Assembly (NCBI GenBank): GCA_038144835.1
Contig: JAYQON010000050.1
Location: 1-22,091, forward strand
Direction: 5' to 3'
Length of the DNA stretch: 22,091 nucleotides
Source: JALHOQ01 sp038144835
GTDB taxonomy: Bacteria > Bdellovibrionota > Bdellovibrionia > Bdellovibrionales > UBA1609
The notes beneath the pieces were generated by a model, which did not search any database, was not told the DNA's origin, and worked only from the letters and a program-made list of their open reading frames with translations. Positions 1 through 6,975 of the stretch are shown one piece after another (within the stretch, counting starts at the first letter, position 1; each line of letters starts with the position of its first letter). A program made the position numbers and the translations under genes.

Positions 1-733
1 CCACTTTTTCTAAGACCGGTGGTCGTTCTCCTGGTAAAGTGGTGGTAGCTCCGCTGGCGGTTTTTGGGTCCCAGCCGTCTGCTAAACCTACAGTTTGAAT
101 TTTTTCAGCTTCTTTTTCGCTCTGTATAGATTCTTGGGTAATCTTGTGCAGTCTATTGATATTGGAAATCATCTGAGAGCAGTGACTCAATAAATTGAGA
201 CCATCTGGTGAACTTGCGATAGGTTTGCAAGTTTCTGCACAAGCATTTGCGGTCTGCAGACACTCTCTTGCGGCAGTGGCTGCGGTTGCGCTAATTTCGC
301 GGTGCAGACTGCGCCACTGTTCCGCGGAATTGGTTAATCCCGTTGTGTTTTTTGCCGATTCGATGCGTTCGTCGAGCGTGATGCGCAGAGGACTTTGACA
401 GATTTGGAGAGCCAAGCTGTGCTTTTTTTGGCAACTTTCATTAAGGGCGGCGAACTCGGATGCTGATTGCGGGATCGCTTGATTTGAAGAGGGGTCTGGC
501 TGAGTTTCTTGACTTTGATGATTCAAATTTTTGCAAATTTGAATCATCGCAGGATCAATATTGACGGTGGGCTGATCTTCAAATTTCGCCTGCACCAAAA
601 GTGACTGAATTGCCTGACATTTCTCAGTTGCCTCTTTGAGCGAAGCGAAGCCACTGAAAGTGGCATGGGACAAAGATGGAGTGGCAAAAAGAAATAAAAA
701 AAACCTCAGGGACGTCGCTGTGTGACTCAACAT
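1..733 (-). CDS. Exported cysteine-containing protein, C-terminus outside window
   Basis: An open frame runs from an ATG at 733-731 to the left edge without a stop, giving 244 visible residues. The N-terminus is a clear signal peptide: a short polar start, a hydrophobic stretch (FFLFLFA) and a likely cleavage site after SHA near residue 26, so the protein is probably periplasmic or outside the cell. The mature part is rich in Gln, Ser, Ala and Glu and has scattered cysteines, including a C-x3-C pair in the second half, that could form disulfides. I recognise no domain. A GGTGG stretch just upstream of the ATG is the only possible ribosome site and is weak. It lies downstream of, and in the same direction as, the sigma-like gene, 70 bases away. 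It could be the first part of a longer secreted protein; its function is unknown. Confidence 0.75.
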   Translation of the reverse strand, partial: MLSHTATSLRFFLFLFATPSLSHATFSGFASLKEATEKCQAIQSLLVQAKFEDQPTVNIDPAMIQICKNLNHQSQETQPDPSSNQAIPQSASEFAALNESCQKKHSLALQICQSPLRITLDERIESAKNTTGLTNSAEQWRSLHREISATAATAARECLQTANACAETCKPIASSPDGLNLLSHCSQMISNINRLHKITQESIQSEKEAEKIQTVGLADGWDPKTASGATTTLPGERPPVLEKV

Positions 734-784
734 AACCACCAGTATAGGTGGACCGGCGCTAAAAAACTAAGAAAGGTGGACACC

Positions 785-799
785 GTCTCAAAATGAGAC
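785..799. promoter_or_regulatory. 15-bp palindrome GTCTCA-AAA-TGAGAC
   Basis: Two perfect 6-bp arms are separated by AAA, between the stop of the sigma-like gene and the start of the exported protein gene, both on the minus strand. On the minus strand it is followed after about ten bases by a T-rich stretch, so it could be a weak terminator of the sigma-like gene or an operator for the next gene. Related strings occur at 12137 and 15799. Confidence 0.3.
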
Positions 800-803
800 A
801 AGT

Positions 804-2147
804 TTAGTGAATTTTAAGGAATGCCGTGATTTGAAGGGGCTTGTTTGCTGAATTTTTAAATTTTTCATTTTTGGCAGATAACCTTTTTTTCAAACAGCGT
901 CCTAGGGCTCCACGGGCAGAATTTTCCGACTTGCCTTGAACCTCAACTTTGCCGATTTGTCCTGATGGTGTGACTTGCAGGGTTATCGAAAGTTCTTGGG
1001 CTTTTAACGATGAAGGGATGCATTTTCGTTCATTGCTTAAGGCCTTTTCGATAAAAGCGTTCACTCGGCTCTTTGGCAATTGAGAAGGTGCTTTGGTTTT
1101 ATTTTTTAAAAACGTGAATCTGCGGCCCTCTTCGTTAGCGGGAGGTGCGTTTTTACTCTGCGCTTGATTCGGCAATGGCCTTTCATGGCGAGGAGTTGAT
1201 GGCGTTTCGGTGGGTCGGGCAAATTCCTTTTCCAGTTCTTTGGGGACTTTTTCTACAAAAGTGAGCTCGCTGATCGTAGGCTGGCTCTCCATGGGCTGAG
1301 AAGCGCTTTTATACGGCGTCTCTAGACTTGGTGGCTCAGCAGGTTTCATGGCTTTGAAGGTATGTCGATCGATCGGTATAGCAAAAAAAACAGTAGCACA
1401 GGCACCAATGAACACTCCGGCCAGAACAAACGGAACCCAAGGATGATGTGATCGCGAGTATTTTGGTTGCAGATGCGATAATTGCTCAGGTGTTAAACCG
1501 TCTTGAGCTCTATCGGAAAAAACATGTAGAAGTAAGTTTTTCCAATGGTCTTTCAATTCGCTGGCAGGTAGAGGTGCTTCGTCTGTAGGATTCATCTTTC
1601 GTGAAAAACTCTCGAAAGCTGCATCAAAAAGACTTGAGAGTTCGGCCGCTGTCAGACTCATAATGCGTGACAACTCGGGATCAGATAGACCATCCCTATA
1701 CTTCAGCCAAATGGCCTCCTGAACATTGAAAGGTAGATCAATCAAACTTGCCGACAAGTTTTTGAGTTCAATGTGGGCACTGTGATTTTCGATCAAACTC
1801 TCCTTGAAGAGTCTAGACTGACCTTTTGGTCGAGAGGTATTTTTGTTTGCTTTATAGGGAAAATTTCGGCAGCGACGTCGACACTCTTGATAAAGCCAAG
1901 CTTGAGTGGCCTCTCGTGGTGGCCGCACTTCCTGGCGTAAAAGACTAACCAGGCAATCGTAAACGACTTGCCTAGCCAGTTCTTTATTGTCTAGCAGGGC
2001 CGTCGCATAGCGAACGAGCGGCTTACTGTAACGATTGATTAAAAAGTCGATCCAGCGCTTTTGCTCCACAGACTTAAATTTTGAACTCTTGAAAAGAGAC
2101 TTGTCTAAGGATGATGCGCGGCAAGATAGGCCGTATTTCAAAAGCAT
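804..2147 (-). CDS. Sigma-like N-terminus / one TM / AgmX-TonB-like C-terminus fusion
   Basis: This is a 447-residue protein when started at the ATG at 2147. The frame is open up to an ATG at 2294, but that longer form would overlap the divergent KGG gene and its ribosome site, so I prefer 2147; neither start has a good ribosome site. Residues about 25-200 look like a divergent ECF sigma factor: a region-2-like helical stretch (WIDFLINRYSKPLVRYA), then a region-4-like helix-turn-helix (AIWLKYRDGLSDPELSRIM). Near residues 235-260 there is one hydrophobic segment (VPFVLAGVFIGACATVFFA), followed by a low-complexity Pro/Ser/Glu/Lys linker. The last 80 residues match the pattern of the AgmX/PglI or TonB-like C-terminal fold: a Cys near the start, LQVTPSGQIGKVEV, a second Cys, and hydrophobic strands at the end. 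The linker and C-terminal fold would lie in the periplasm. Function is inferred: a membrane-tethered regulator or a reused sigma fold in an envelope complex. Confidence 0.65.
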   Translation of the reverse strand: MLLKYGLSCRASSLDKSLFKSSKFKSVEQKRWIDFLINRYSKPLVRYATALLDNKELARQVVYDCLVSLLRQEVRPPREATQAWLYQECRRRCRNFPYKANKNTSRPKGQSRLFKESLIENHSAHIELKNLSASLIDLPFNVQEAIWLKYRDGLSDPELSRIMSLTAAELSSLFDAAFESFSRKMNPTDEAPLPASELKDHWKNLLLHVFSDRAQDGLTPEQLSHLQPKYSRSHHPWVPFVLAGVFIGACATVFFAIPIDRHTFKAMKPAEPPSLETPYKSASQPMESQPTISELTFVEKVPKELEKEFARPTETPSTPRHERPLPNQAQSKNAPPANEEGRRFTFLKNKTKAPSQLPKSRVNAFIEKALSNERKCIPSSLKAQELSITLQVTPSGQIGKVEVQGKSENSARGALGRCLKKRLSAKNEKFKNSANKPLQITAFLKIH

Positions 2148-2208
2148 AGGAACGTAGATTGCAAAAACCGCTGGAGTTTTCGTCTGAGACGGAGAAGGGG
2201 GCGTTTTA

Positions 2209-2463
2209 ATGTCTAAACGGGAAGGTCGATCGAATCGTGGTTTTGCATCTATGAATACACAACGGCAAAGGGAAATTGCTCGTATGGGTGGCAAAGCCGC
2301 TCACCAAAAAGGCACGGCTCATGAATTTACTTCCGAAGAGGCGCGCATAGCTGGTCGTAAAGGCGGCGTAATCGTGAGTCAAAATCGTGCTCACATGGCT
2401 GAGATTGGAAGAAGAGGCGGCGAGGCACGCGGACTGGGCCTTGGGAATTCAAGAGAAGACTAG
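2209..2463 (+). CDS. KGG-repeat (stress-induced, YciG/GsiB-like) small protein
   Basis: This 84-residue basic hydrophilic protein is made of Gly-Gly repeats typical of the KGG (stress-induced) family: ARMGGKAAHQKG, AGRKGGVIVSQN and IGRRGGEARG, spaced about 25 residues apart. Family members include E. coli YciG and Bacillus GsiB, small and probably disordered proteins linked to general stress or desiccation. Related motifs also occur in plant LEA proteins. A strong ribosome site (GGAGAAGGGGG) ends about 7 bases before the ATG, which fixes the start. An 11-bp palindrome, CGTCTGAGACG (2181-2191), sits directly in front of that site. The gene is divergent from the sigma-like gene, so the two may share a control region. 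No membrane segment or catalytic motif is seen. Confidence 0.85.
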   Translation: MSKREGRSNRGFASMNTQRQREIARMGGKAAHQKGTAHEFTSEEARIAGRKGGVIVSQNRAHMAEIGRRGGEARGLGLGNSRED

Positions 2464-2527
2464 CTTTTGTAGACAGATAGTTTAAGCCGTAGCATTCTAT
2501 TCTGATCAAGAATACCAAGGGGGAAAT

Positions 2528-3058
2528 ATGCGTTTGCTTTACATCGGTCTTTTGCTCTTGATAAGTGCTTCGCGGGCTCATGCGAGTGTATCCACAGTTT
2601 CCTTCGTAGAACTTAGTCGCTACACTGGCCGCTGGTATCAATTGGCCGCCAATCCAATGCCATTTGATGCGGACTGTGTATGCTCTCAGCAAACGCTCAC
2701 GTCACTCAGCAATGGGCAAATTGGAGTGTACAATTCTTGCAATCGCGGAACAGCGAATGGTCCTTTTTCGGACATTCGCGGGGTTGCGACCGTTGTTGAT
2801 AAGGAAACCAATGCAAAGCTGAGTGTTGATTTTGGTTTACCCTTCAAGGGCTCGTATTGGATTATAGCGCTTGACTCCGATTACAACTGGGCCATTGTTT
2901 CGGATGCATCCGCCCGTTCTCTATTTATTCTTTCGCGAACACCTCAGGTCAGCGCTCAAGAACTGCAAGATTTGATTGAGCATGCGGCTCGGCAGACTGA
3001 CGTTTCCAAGTTAAAACTCACTGACCAGAAGGGTTGTGTTTATCCACAAGCTGGATAA
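2528..3058 (+). CDS. Lipocalin family protein (Blc-like), exported
   Basis: This is a 176-residue protein with a signal peptide (LLYIGLLLLISASRAHA) and likely cleavage after AHA. The lipocalin signature is clear: GRWYQLAANP at the first strand (the G-x-W motif), a C-x-C pair (DCVCSQQT), then YWIIALDSDYNWAIVSD, which matches the conserved Y-W-(V/I)-(I/L)-x-L-D-x-Y-x-W block of bacterial Blc proteins, and ILSRTP near the end. Bacterial Blc is usually an outer-membrane lipoprotein that binds lysophospholipids or fatty acids; here no lipobox cysteine follows the signal peptide, so a soluble periplasmic form is more likely. AAGGGGGAA about 3 bases before the ATG is the ribosome site. Its 3' end overlaps that of the convergent membrane gene by about 40 bases. 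Lipocalins are often found beside photolyase genes, as here. Confidence 0.9.
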   Translation: MRLLYIGLLLLISASRAHASVSTVSFVELSRYTGRWYQLAANPMPFDADCVCSQQTLTSLSNGQIGVYNSCNRGTANGPFSDIRGVATVVDKETNAKLSVDFGLPFKGSYWIIALDSDYNWAIVSDASARSLFILSRTPQVSAQELQDLIEHAARQTDVSKLKLTDQKGCVYPQAG

Positions 3059-3458
3059 AAAACGCAACGGCGCGCATGGACCACAGTCCCGTGCGCAGCC
3101 AGTTCGTAAAAACGAGTTTTTTTATTAAGCCAAAATCTTTGCCGAGGTGAAGCTTTTGATGAATCGGCACGCTGATGGTGAAGGTCCAAATCCAAATTAA
3201 AACAACGGATGCCAAACTGAGAGAATTCCAGAGGCTCTGGTCTTGCACTGCCAGAGTTAGCGAGGTTAAAAGCTCCACCAACATGACTGGCGCCACGATA
3301 TTGGTGATATTACGTTCGTGAAGTCGATGGAAATGTTTAAAGGATTCACCTTCCTCAATATGCTGAAAGGCTGGGTAGTGAACCAGTTGAATGGTCCATA
3401 TTAATCCACACAGGTAGAGTGTGGATGCGAATTGAAGGTGTGTAAGAAGTGAGTTCAA
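3018..3458 (-). CDS. Four-helix membrane protein, unknown function
   Basis: This 146-residue protein has about four hydrophobic helices (near residues 8-28, 53-70, 78-97 and 125-138), with basic and His-rich loops between them (YPAFQHI, FHRLHERN, PIHQKLHLG). It starts with TTG at 3458, six bases after the stop codon of the DUF393 gene begins; AAGAG in the end of that gene is the likely ribosome site, so the two are translated as one operon. No better start is visible, because the first helix begins almost at once. I do not recognise the family with certainty; small membrane proteins of this shape occur in photolyase-associated clusters. Its 3' end overlaps the lipocalin gene on the other strand. 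Confidence 0.75.
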   Translation of the reverse strand: MNSLLTHLQFASTLYLCGLIWTIQLVHYPAFQHIEEGESFKHFHRLHERNITNIVAPVMLVELLTSLTLAVQDQSLWNSLSLASVVLIWIWTFTISVPIHQKLHLGKDFGLIKKLVFTNWLRTGLWSMRAVAFFIQLVDKHNPSGQ

Positions 3459-3461
3459 ACA

Positions 3462-3869
3462 CTAGCTCTTGGGTGTTTCACAATAAGGACTTTCGGAGCA
3501 GGCTGTCTGACTCTTACGAGGGAGAAACGGCCTAATGGCGGCAAACCCACAATAACCCAAACCCGCAAGGCGATACAGGGGCGCAAAGCTCAAGACCCGA
3601 GCGAGCCAAACATACCCCGGAAGATTTTGCCAAATGTGCACAAATGCATCGACGCCGGTATAAATTTGTCCATCGCTTCCTCTCACGTGCATGACCTTGT
3701 GGACCTGATGGGGGTCGACGCCTTCCTTCGCGGCGTCGAAAGCGGAGTCAGTGATGTCAATAAAGCTTAGGCGGTCTGCACCGCGAGCCGATCGATAATG
3801 ATTGATTTCGCGCGAACACAAGGGGCACAGACCATCAAAGAAGACCGTGACTTTGTCGCTTTTTGGCAT
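3462..3869 (-). CDS. DCC-family thiol-disulfide oxidoreductase-like protein (DUF393)
   Basis: This is a 135-residue protein beginning with the family signature: a beta strand (VTVFFDG), then D-G-L-C-P-L-C with C15 and C18 forming a CxxC redox pair, and REINHYR after it. The rest shows the usual pattern of the family, including GVDAFVHIWQ and an aromatic C-terminal half. Members are predicted thioredoxin-fold proteins; their substrates are poorly known. A ribosome site (TAGGAG) lies about 7 bases before the ATG at 3869. It is the first gene of a two-gene operon with the membrane protein and is divergent from the GbsR gene, with the 24-bp palindrome between them. DUF393 genes recur next to photolyase genes, which fits a light or oxidative-stress role. 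Confidence 0.88.
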   Translation of the reverse strand: MPKSDKVTVFFDGLCPLCSREINHYRSARGADRLSFIDITDSAFDAAKEGVDPHQVHKVMHVRGSDGQIYTGVDAFVHIWQNLPGYVWLARVLSFAPLYRLAGLGYCGFAAIRPFLPRKSQTACSESPYCETPKS

Positions 3870-3898
3870 AGTTTGCTCCTATTGTCTCGCCTTTTCCC

Positions 3899-3922
3899 TT
3901 TGTTCATACTAGTATGAACAAA
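3899..3922. promoter_or_regulatory. Perfect 24-bp palindrome, probable GbsR-type operator
   Basis: The half-site TTTGTTCATACT is followed at once by its exact reverse complement, so all 24 bases pair with no spacer. It lies in the 81-base gap between the divergent DUF393 gene (start 3869) and the GbsR gene (start 3951). Its position 30 bases in front of each start suggests that the regulator encoded next to it binds here and controls both directions, including itself and the photolyase behind it. The binding partner is an inference. Confidence 0.7.
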
Positions 3923-3950
3923 ATTTCTTTGCAAGTGGAAGAGCCTTTGA

Positions 3951-4472
3951 ATGCAAGATTCGTCTCAACGTCATACAAAATTAAGGCGAGAAATGGCTCT
4001 CAGAAAGCTGTCCGGGGCTATTGGCGACTTCATTCGATACTGGGGCTTTCGTCGTATTCACGGACAAATATGGACTCAGGTATTTCTCGCAAAGCACCCT
4101 TTAAGCGGCAGCGAATTATCACGTCTTTTGAAAGTTTCCAAGGCGCTCGTGTCACCCGCCTTAAGTGAGCTTGTAGCTCATGGTCTTATTCGGCAAATCG
4201 GAGGTGATAAAAAAACCAAAACCTATGTGGCCGAACCTGACGTTCTAAAAGTTATTCAAAATATTTTGCGCTCGCGTGAATTTTTACTGGTTAAGAGGGC
4301 TGAAATGCTCTTGCAAGATTTGATGGTGGTTGCAGGGCCAGAAGTGGACGACAGTTCACTCAATCAAGAACGTTTGGCTCAACTCGTTGATATGACTGCC
4401 GTGGCGGTGGACACAGTGGATCTTATTGTAGCTTTAACCTCTTCAACACTAACTCAACGGAATAAAGAATGA
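3951..4472 (+). CDS. GbsR/MarR-type winged-helix transcriptional regulator
   Basis: This 173-residue protein has the arrangement of GbsR-type repressors: an N-terminal helix with FIRYWGFRRIHGQIW, a winged helix-turn-helix (HPLSGSELSRLLKVSKALVS followed by LVAHGLIRQIG), a wing with KKTKTYVAE, and a helical C-terminal part that probably forms the dimer. GbsR in Bacillus controls glycine-betaine synthesis genes, but homologues control many other genes, and the ligand here is unknown. AAGAG about 9 bases before the ATG fixes the start; an earlier ATG at 3914 is in another frame. The stop overlaps the photolyase ATG by four bases (ATGA), so the two genes are translationally coupled. The palindrome in front is the likely site of autoregulation. 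Confidence 0.85.
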   Translation: MQDSSQRHTKLRREMALRKLSGAIGDFIRYWGFRRIHGQIWTQVFLAKHPLSGSELSRLLKVSKALVSPALSELVAHGLIRQIGGDKKTKTYVAEPDVLKVIQNILRSREFLLVKRAEMLLQDLMVVAGPEVDDSSLNQERLAQLVDMTAVAVDTVDLIVALTSSTLTQRNKE

Positions 4473-5968
4473 ATTTACTGGTCATTCTCGGCGATCAACT
4501 TTTTAATCCGGACATTGTACGCTCTCATTTGGGCGCTGAGGCGCCCAACACCCTCATATTTATGAGAGAGGATGTGGAGCTTTGTACTCGCTATAAATTT
4601 CATAAGCACAAGTTGATTTTTTTTCTTTCTTCGATGCGCAATTATGCAGCCGAATTAAAAAAATGTGGCTTTCAGGTTCATTACGAAAGTCTTCCACAAT
4701 CTCAAGGCTCCAGTTACGAAGATGCGCTCAAAAAAATTCTGAGTGAAGCCCGGCCGTCAAAAATTTTTCATTTTGAGATTGAAGATCGATTTTTTGAACA
4801 AAGGCTAAAGAGCCTTTTTGATCAGACCAAAATTTCTGTTGAAACGTGGCGGTCACCGATGTTTGTAACGACTCGCGATCAGTTCGCGCTTTATCAGGCC
4901 GAGCACAAACGCCCCTTTATGAAAACCTTTTATCAGTGGCAAAGACGGCGGCTTAAAATTCTTGTTGATCATGAAGGCCAGCCTTTAGGCGGTCGTTGGA
5001 GTTTCGATGAGGACAACCGAAAGGCTCTTCCAAAAAAAATTAGTCCTGAGCCTCCGCTCTTATTTAAAGCTGACGACAATACCAAAAAAGTCAGTGCTTT
5101 AGTCAAAAGTCTTTTTAATGATCATCCCGGTGATATTGACAATTTTTGGCTCCCCACCGAGAGAAGGGCGGCAAAAAAATGGTTGGATGACTTTTGCTTG
5201 AAGCGCTTAAGCGCATTTGGTCCGTATGAGGACGCATTAGCGCCACACTCAGATTTTGTTTTTCATTCAGTACTCACGCCGTTCTTAAATGTTGGCTGGT
5301 TGACTCCCAGTGAAGTTATTAAGCGAGTGCTGACAGTTGCTAAAGAAATCAATGCACCAATGAATTCGCTAGAAGGGTTTATTCGTCAGGTGATAGGGTG
5401 GCGCGAATTTATACGTGGAATCTACAGAGGTCATGGACAGGTTCAGGAACAATCCAATTTTTGGGACCACCATCGAGGACTTGCGCGGGTCTGGTACGAA
5501 GGAGGCACTGGAGTGCCCCCATTGGATCAGGTGGTTCTTAAGTCTCAGCGCTACGGTTACGCGCATCACATTGAGAGACTCATGGTTGCCGGTAATCTCA
5601 TGCTTCTTTTGGGAGTTCATCCCCAGCATGCTTATCGCTGGTTTATGGAAATGTTTGTTGATTCCGCAGACTGGGTCATGGGGCCCAATGTTTTTGGAAT
5701 GGCCTTATTTAGTGACGGAGGAGTATTTGCGACGAAGCCCTATATCTGTGGTTCAAATTACTTTATTAAGATGGGGGGCTACGCCAAAGGTGACTGGCAA
5801 GAAGGTGTTGATGGGCTTTATTGGGGCTTCATTGGGCAAAATAAAAAATTTTTTTCAGGCAATCCGCGTTTGTCGATGATTGTCAAAACGTTTGATAAAA
5901 TGAACCAAGATCGTAAGCAAAAGCTAGCTGTAGCCGCAGATCAATTGCGCCAGCGACTTACGATTTAA
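4469..5968 (+). CDS. PhrB-type photolyase/cryptochrome-related protein lacking FeS cysteines
   Basis: This 499-residue protein has the usual length and layout of the deoxyribodipyrimidine-photolyase-related (DPRP, FeS-BCP) family. The N-terminal antenna domain starts with LLVILGDQL and contains RYKFHKHKLIFFLSSMR. The C-terminal FAD domain contains FIRQVIGWREFIRG, YGYAHHIERLMVAGN, VFGMALFSDGG and ATKPYICGSNY. In PhrB-type (6-4) photolyases four cysteines bind a 4Fe-4S cluster: one in the loop before the YAHHI block and three between the KPY block and the C-terminus. Here the first position is in GTGVPPL (proline near 350) and the segment after residue 427 has no cysteine at all; the only cysteines are C39, C66, C243 and C427. 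The cluster must therefore be absent. It likely binds FAD and probably a lumazine antenna, and repairs UV lesions or senses light. It is co-translated with the GbsR gene. Confidence 0.9.
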   Translation: MNLLVILGDQLFNPDIVRSHLGAEAPNTLIFMREDVELCTRYKFHKHKLIFFLSSMRNYAAELKKCGFQVHYESLPQSQGSSYEDALKKILSEARPSKIFHFEIEDRFFEQRLKSLFDQTKISVETWRSPMFVTTRDQFALYQAEHKRPFMKTFYQWQRRRLKILVDHEGQPLGGRWSFDEDNRKALPKKISPEPPLLFKADDNTKKVSALVKSLFNDHPGDIDNFWLPTERRAAKKWLDDFCLKRLSAFGPYEDALAPHSDFVFHSVLTPFLNVGWLTPSEVIKRVLTVAKEINAPMNSLEGFIRQVIGWREFIRGIYRGHGQVQEQSNFWDHHRGLARVWYEGGTGVPPLDQVVLKSQRYGYAHHIERLMVAGNLMLLLGVHPQHAYRWFMEMFVDSADWVMGPNVFGMALFSDGGVFATKPYICGSNYFIKMGGYAKGDWQEGVDGLYWGFIGQNKKFFSGNPRLSMIVKTFDKMNQDRKQKLAVAADQLRQRLTI

Positions 5969-5989
5969 AAAATGAGGAAACGTTCGGAG

Positions 5990-6712
5990 TTAGGACACAT
6001 TGCTTATTATAGCTTCTTCTAGAGAAAATCGGTAGCCGGCTCTTGGCACAGATTGAATACAATACGAAAGTGAACCAAGTTTTTTGCGAATCGCATACAC
6101 ATGAGAGTCAACGGTTCTGTCGGTGACATAAGAATCGTTTCCCCAGACACTACTAAGAATTTGTTCGCGGCTCAAAACATGGCTTTCGTGGCGAATAAAA
6201 TGATTGAGAAGCTTGAATTCGTTGGTGGTCAACTTCAAATCGCGTAAGTCGGTTTCAGTTCTTATGAAAATCTTTTGTTGAGCTGAATTGACTTTAAAAA
6301 TGCCTTTTTCGTATCCCAATTCGCTTTCCTTTAAGTCTCTGGTTCTGCGTAATTGATTCTCAACGCGTGCACCGAATTCCAGCGGCTCGATAGGTTTAAC
6401 GATATAATCGTCAGCACCAATCGTGAAGCCAAGAACTTTGTCGGCAGGATCAGATTTGCCGGTAAGAAAAATGAGTGGAACCTTCATTATTTTTTGGGAT
6501 TGGCGAATCTCAATAGCGAGTTGAATACCGTCGCCGTCGGGAAGATTGATATCCAAAATGATGAGTTGAGGCGTGCTGTGCAAAAGGTGAGTGCGCGCCT
6601 CCTGAATGCTGGTTACAATTTGCAATCTGTATTTGGTGCCCAGGAGCCCACGCACGAGACCCTGAACGATTGGGCAGTCCTCAATGAGTAAAATTTGGAA
6701 ACTCGAGTTCAT
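5990..6712 (-). CDS. OmpR/PhoB-family response regulator
   Basis: This is a 240-residue regulator. The receiver domain (1-120) has all key residues: acidic pocket ED at 11-12, phospho-acceptor D54 in LIILDINLP, T84 in FLTGK and K106 in VKP. The winged-helix DNA-binding domain (about 140-235) shows LTTNEFKLLNHFI, SREQILSSVW, the recognition helix TDRTVDSHVYAIRKKL, and RAGYRF at the end, typical of OmpR/PhoB. GAGGAAAG and AAGG before the ATG serve as ribosome sites. It faces away from the hybrid kinase at 6976, with about 260 bases between them, and could be its partner; however the kinase carries its own receiver and Hpt domain, which could pass phosphate on to this protein. It is convergent with the photolyase gene. 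Confidence 0.93.
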   Translation of the reverse strand: MNSSFQILLIEDCPIVQGLVRGLLGTKYRLQIVTSIQEARTHLLHSTPQLIILDINLPDGDGIQLAIEIRQSQKIMKVPLIFLTGKSDPADKVLGFTIGADDYIVKPIEPLEFGARVENQLRRTRDLKESELGYEKGIFKVNSAQQKIFIRTETDLRDLKLTTNEFKLLNHFIRHESHVLSREQILSSVWGNDSYVTDRTVDSHVYAIRKKLGSLSYCIQSVPRAGYRFSLEEAIISNVS

Positions 6713-6975
6713 TGCCTTGCTTTCCTCGCGTACCTTCTAGTTTCTACGAGTGACTCTAATTTATCGGAAGCTTTTGATATTATTTGACGTGTCAATGTGA
6801 AGCGTCTCGCCCTAAGAAAGTCGTCATTCCGAATCGGCGCAGAATAAATCGCTCGTTGAATATCAAACTGAGAAACCGGTCTGGATGCATTTCAAAACAT
6901 GGATGAGTTAACCGATATTTATCTTAAGTGTCGCGCCCATAAAGGTAATAAGAACCGATTTATTAGGAATCCTTG

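Noticed and set aside
2148..2294. Longer N-terminus of the sigma-like protein
   Set aside because: It would overlap the divergent KGG gene, and its added sequence shows no domain.
3914..4168. 84-codon frame starting inside the 24-bp palindrome
   Set aside because: It overlaps the GbsR gene in another phase and has no ribosome site; its ATG belongs to the palindrome.
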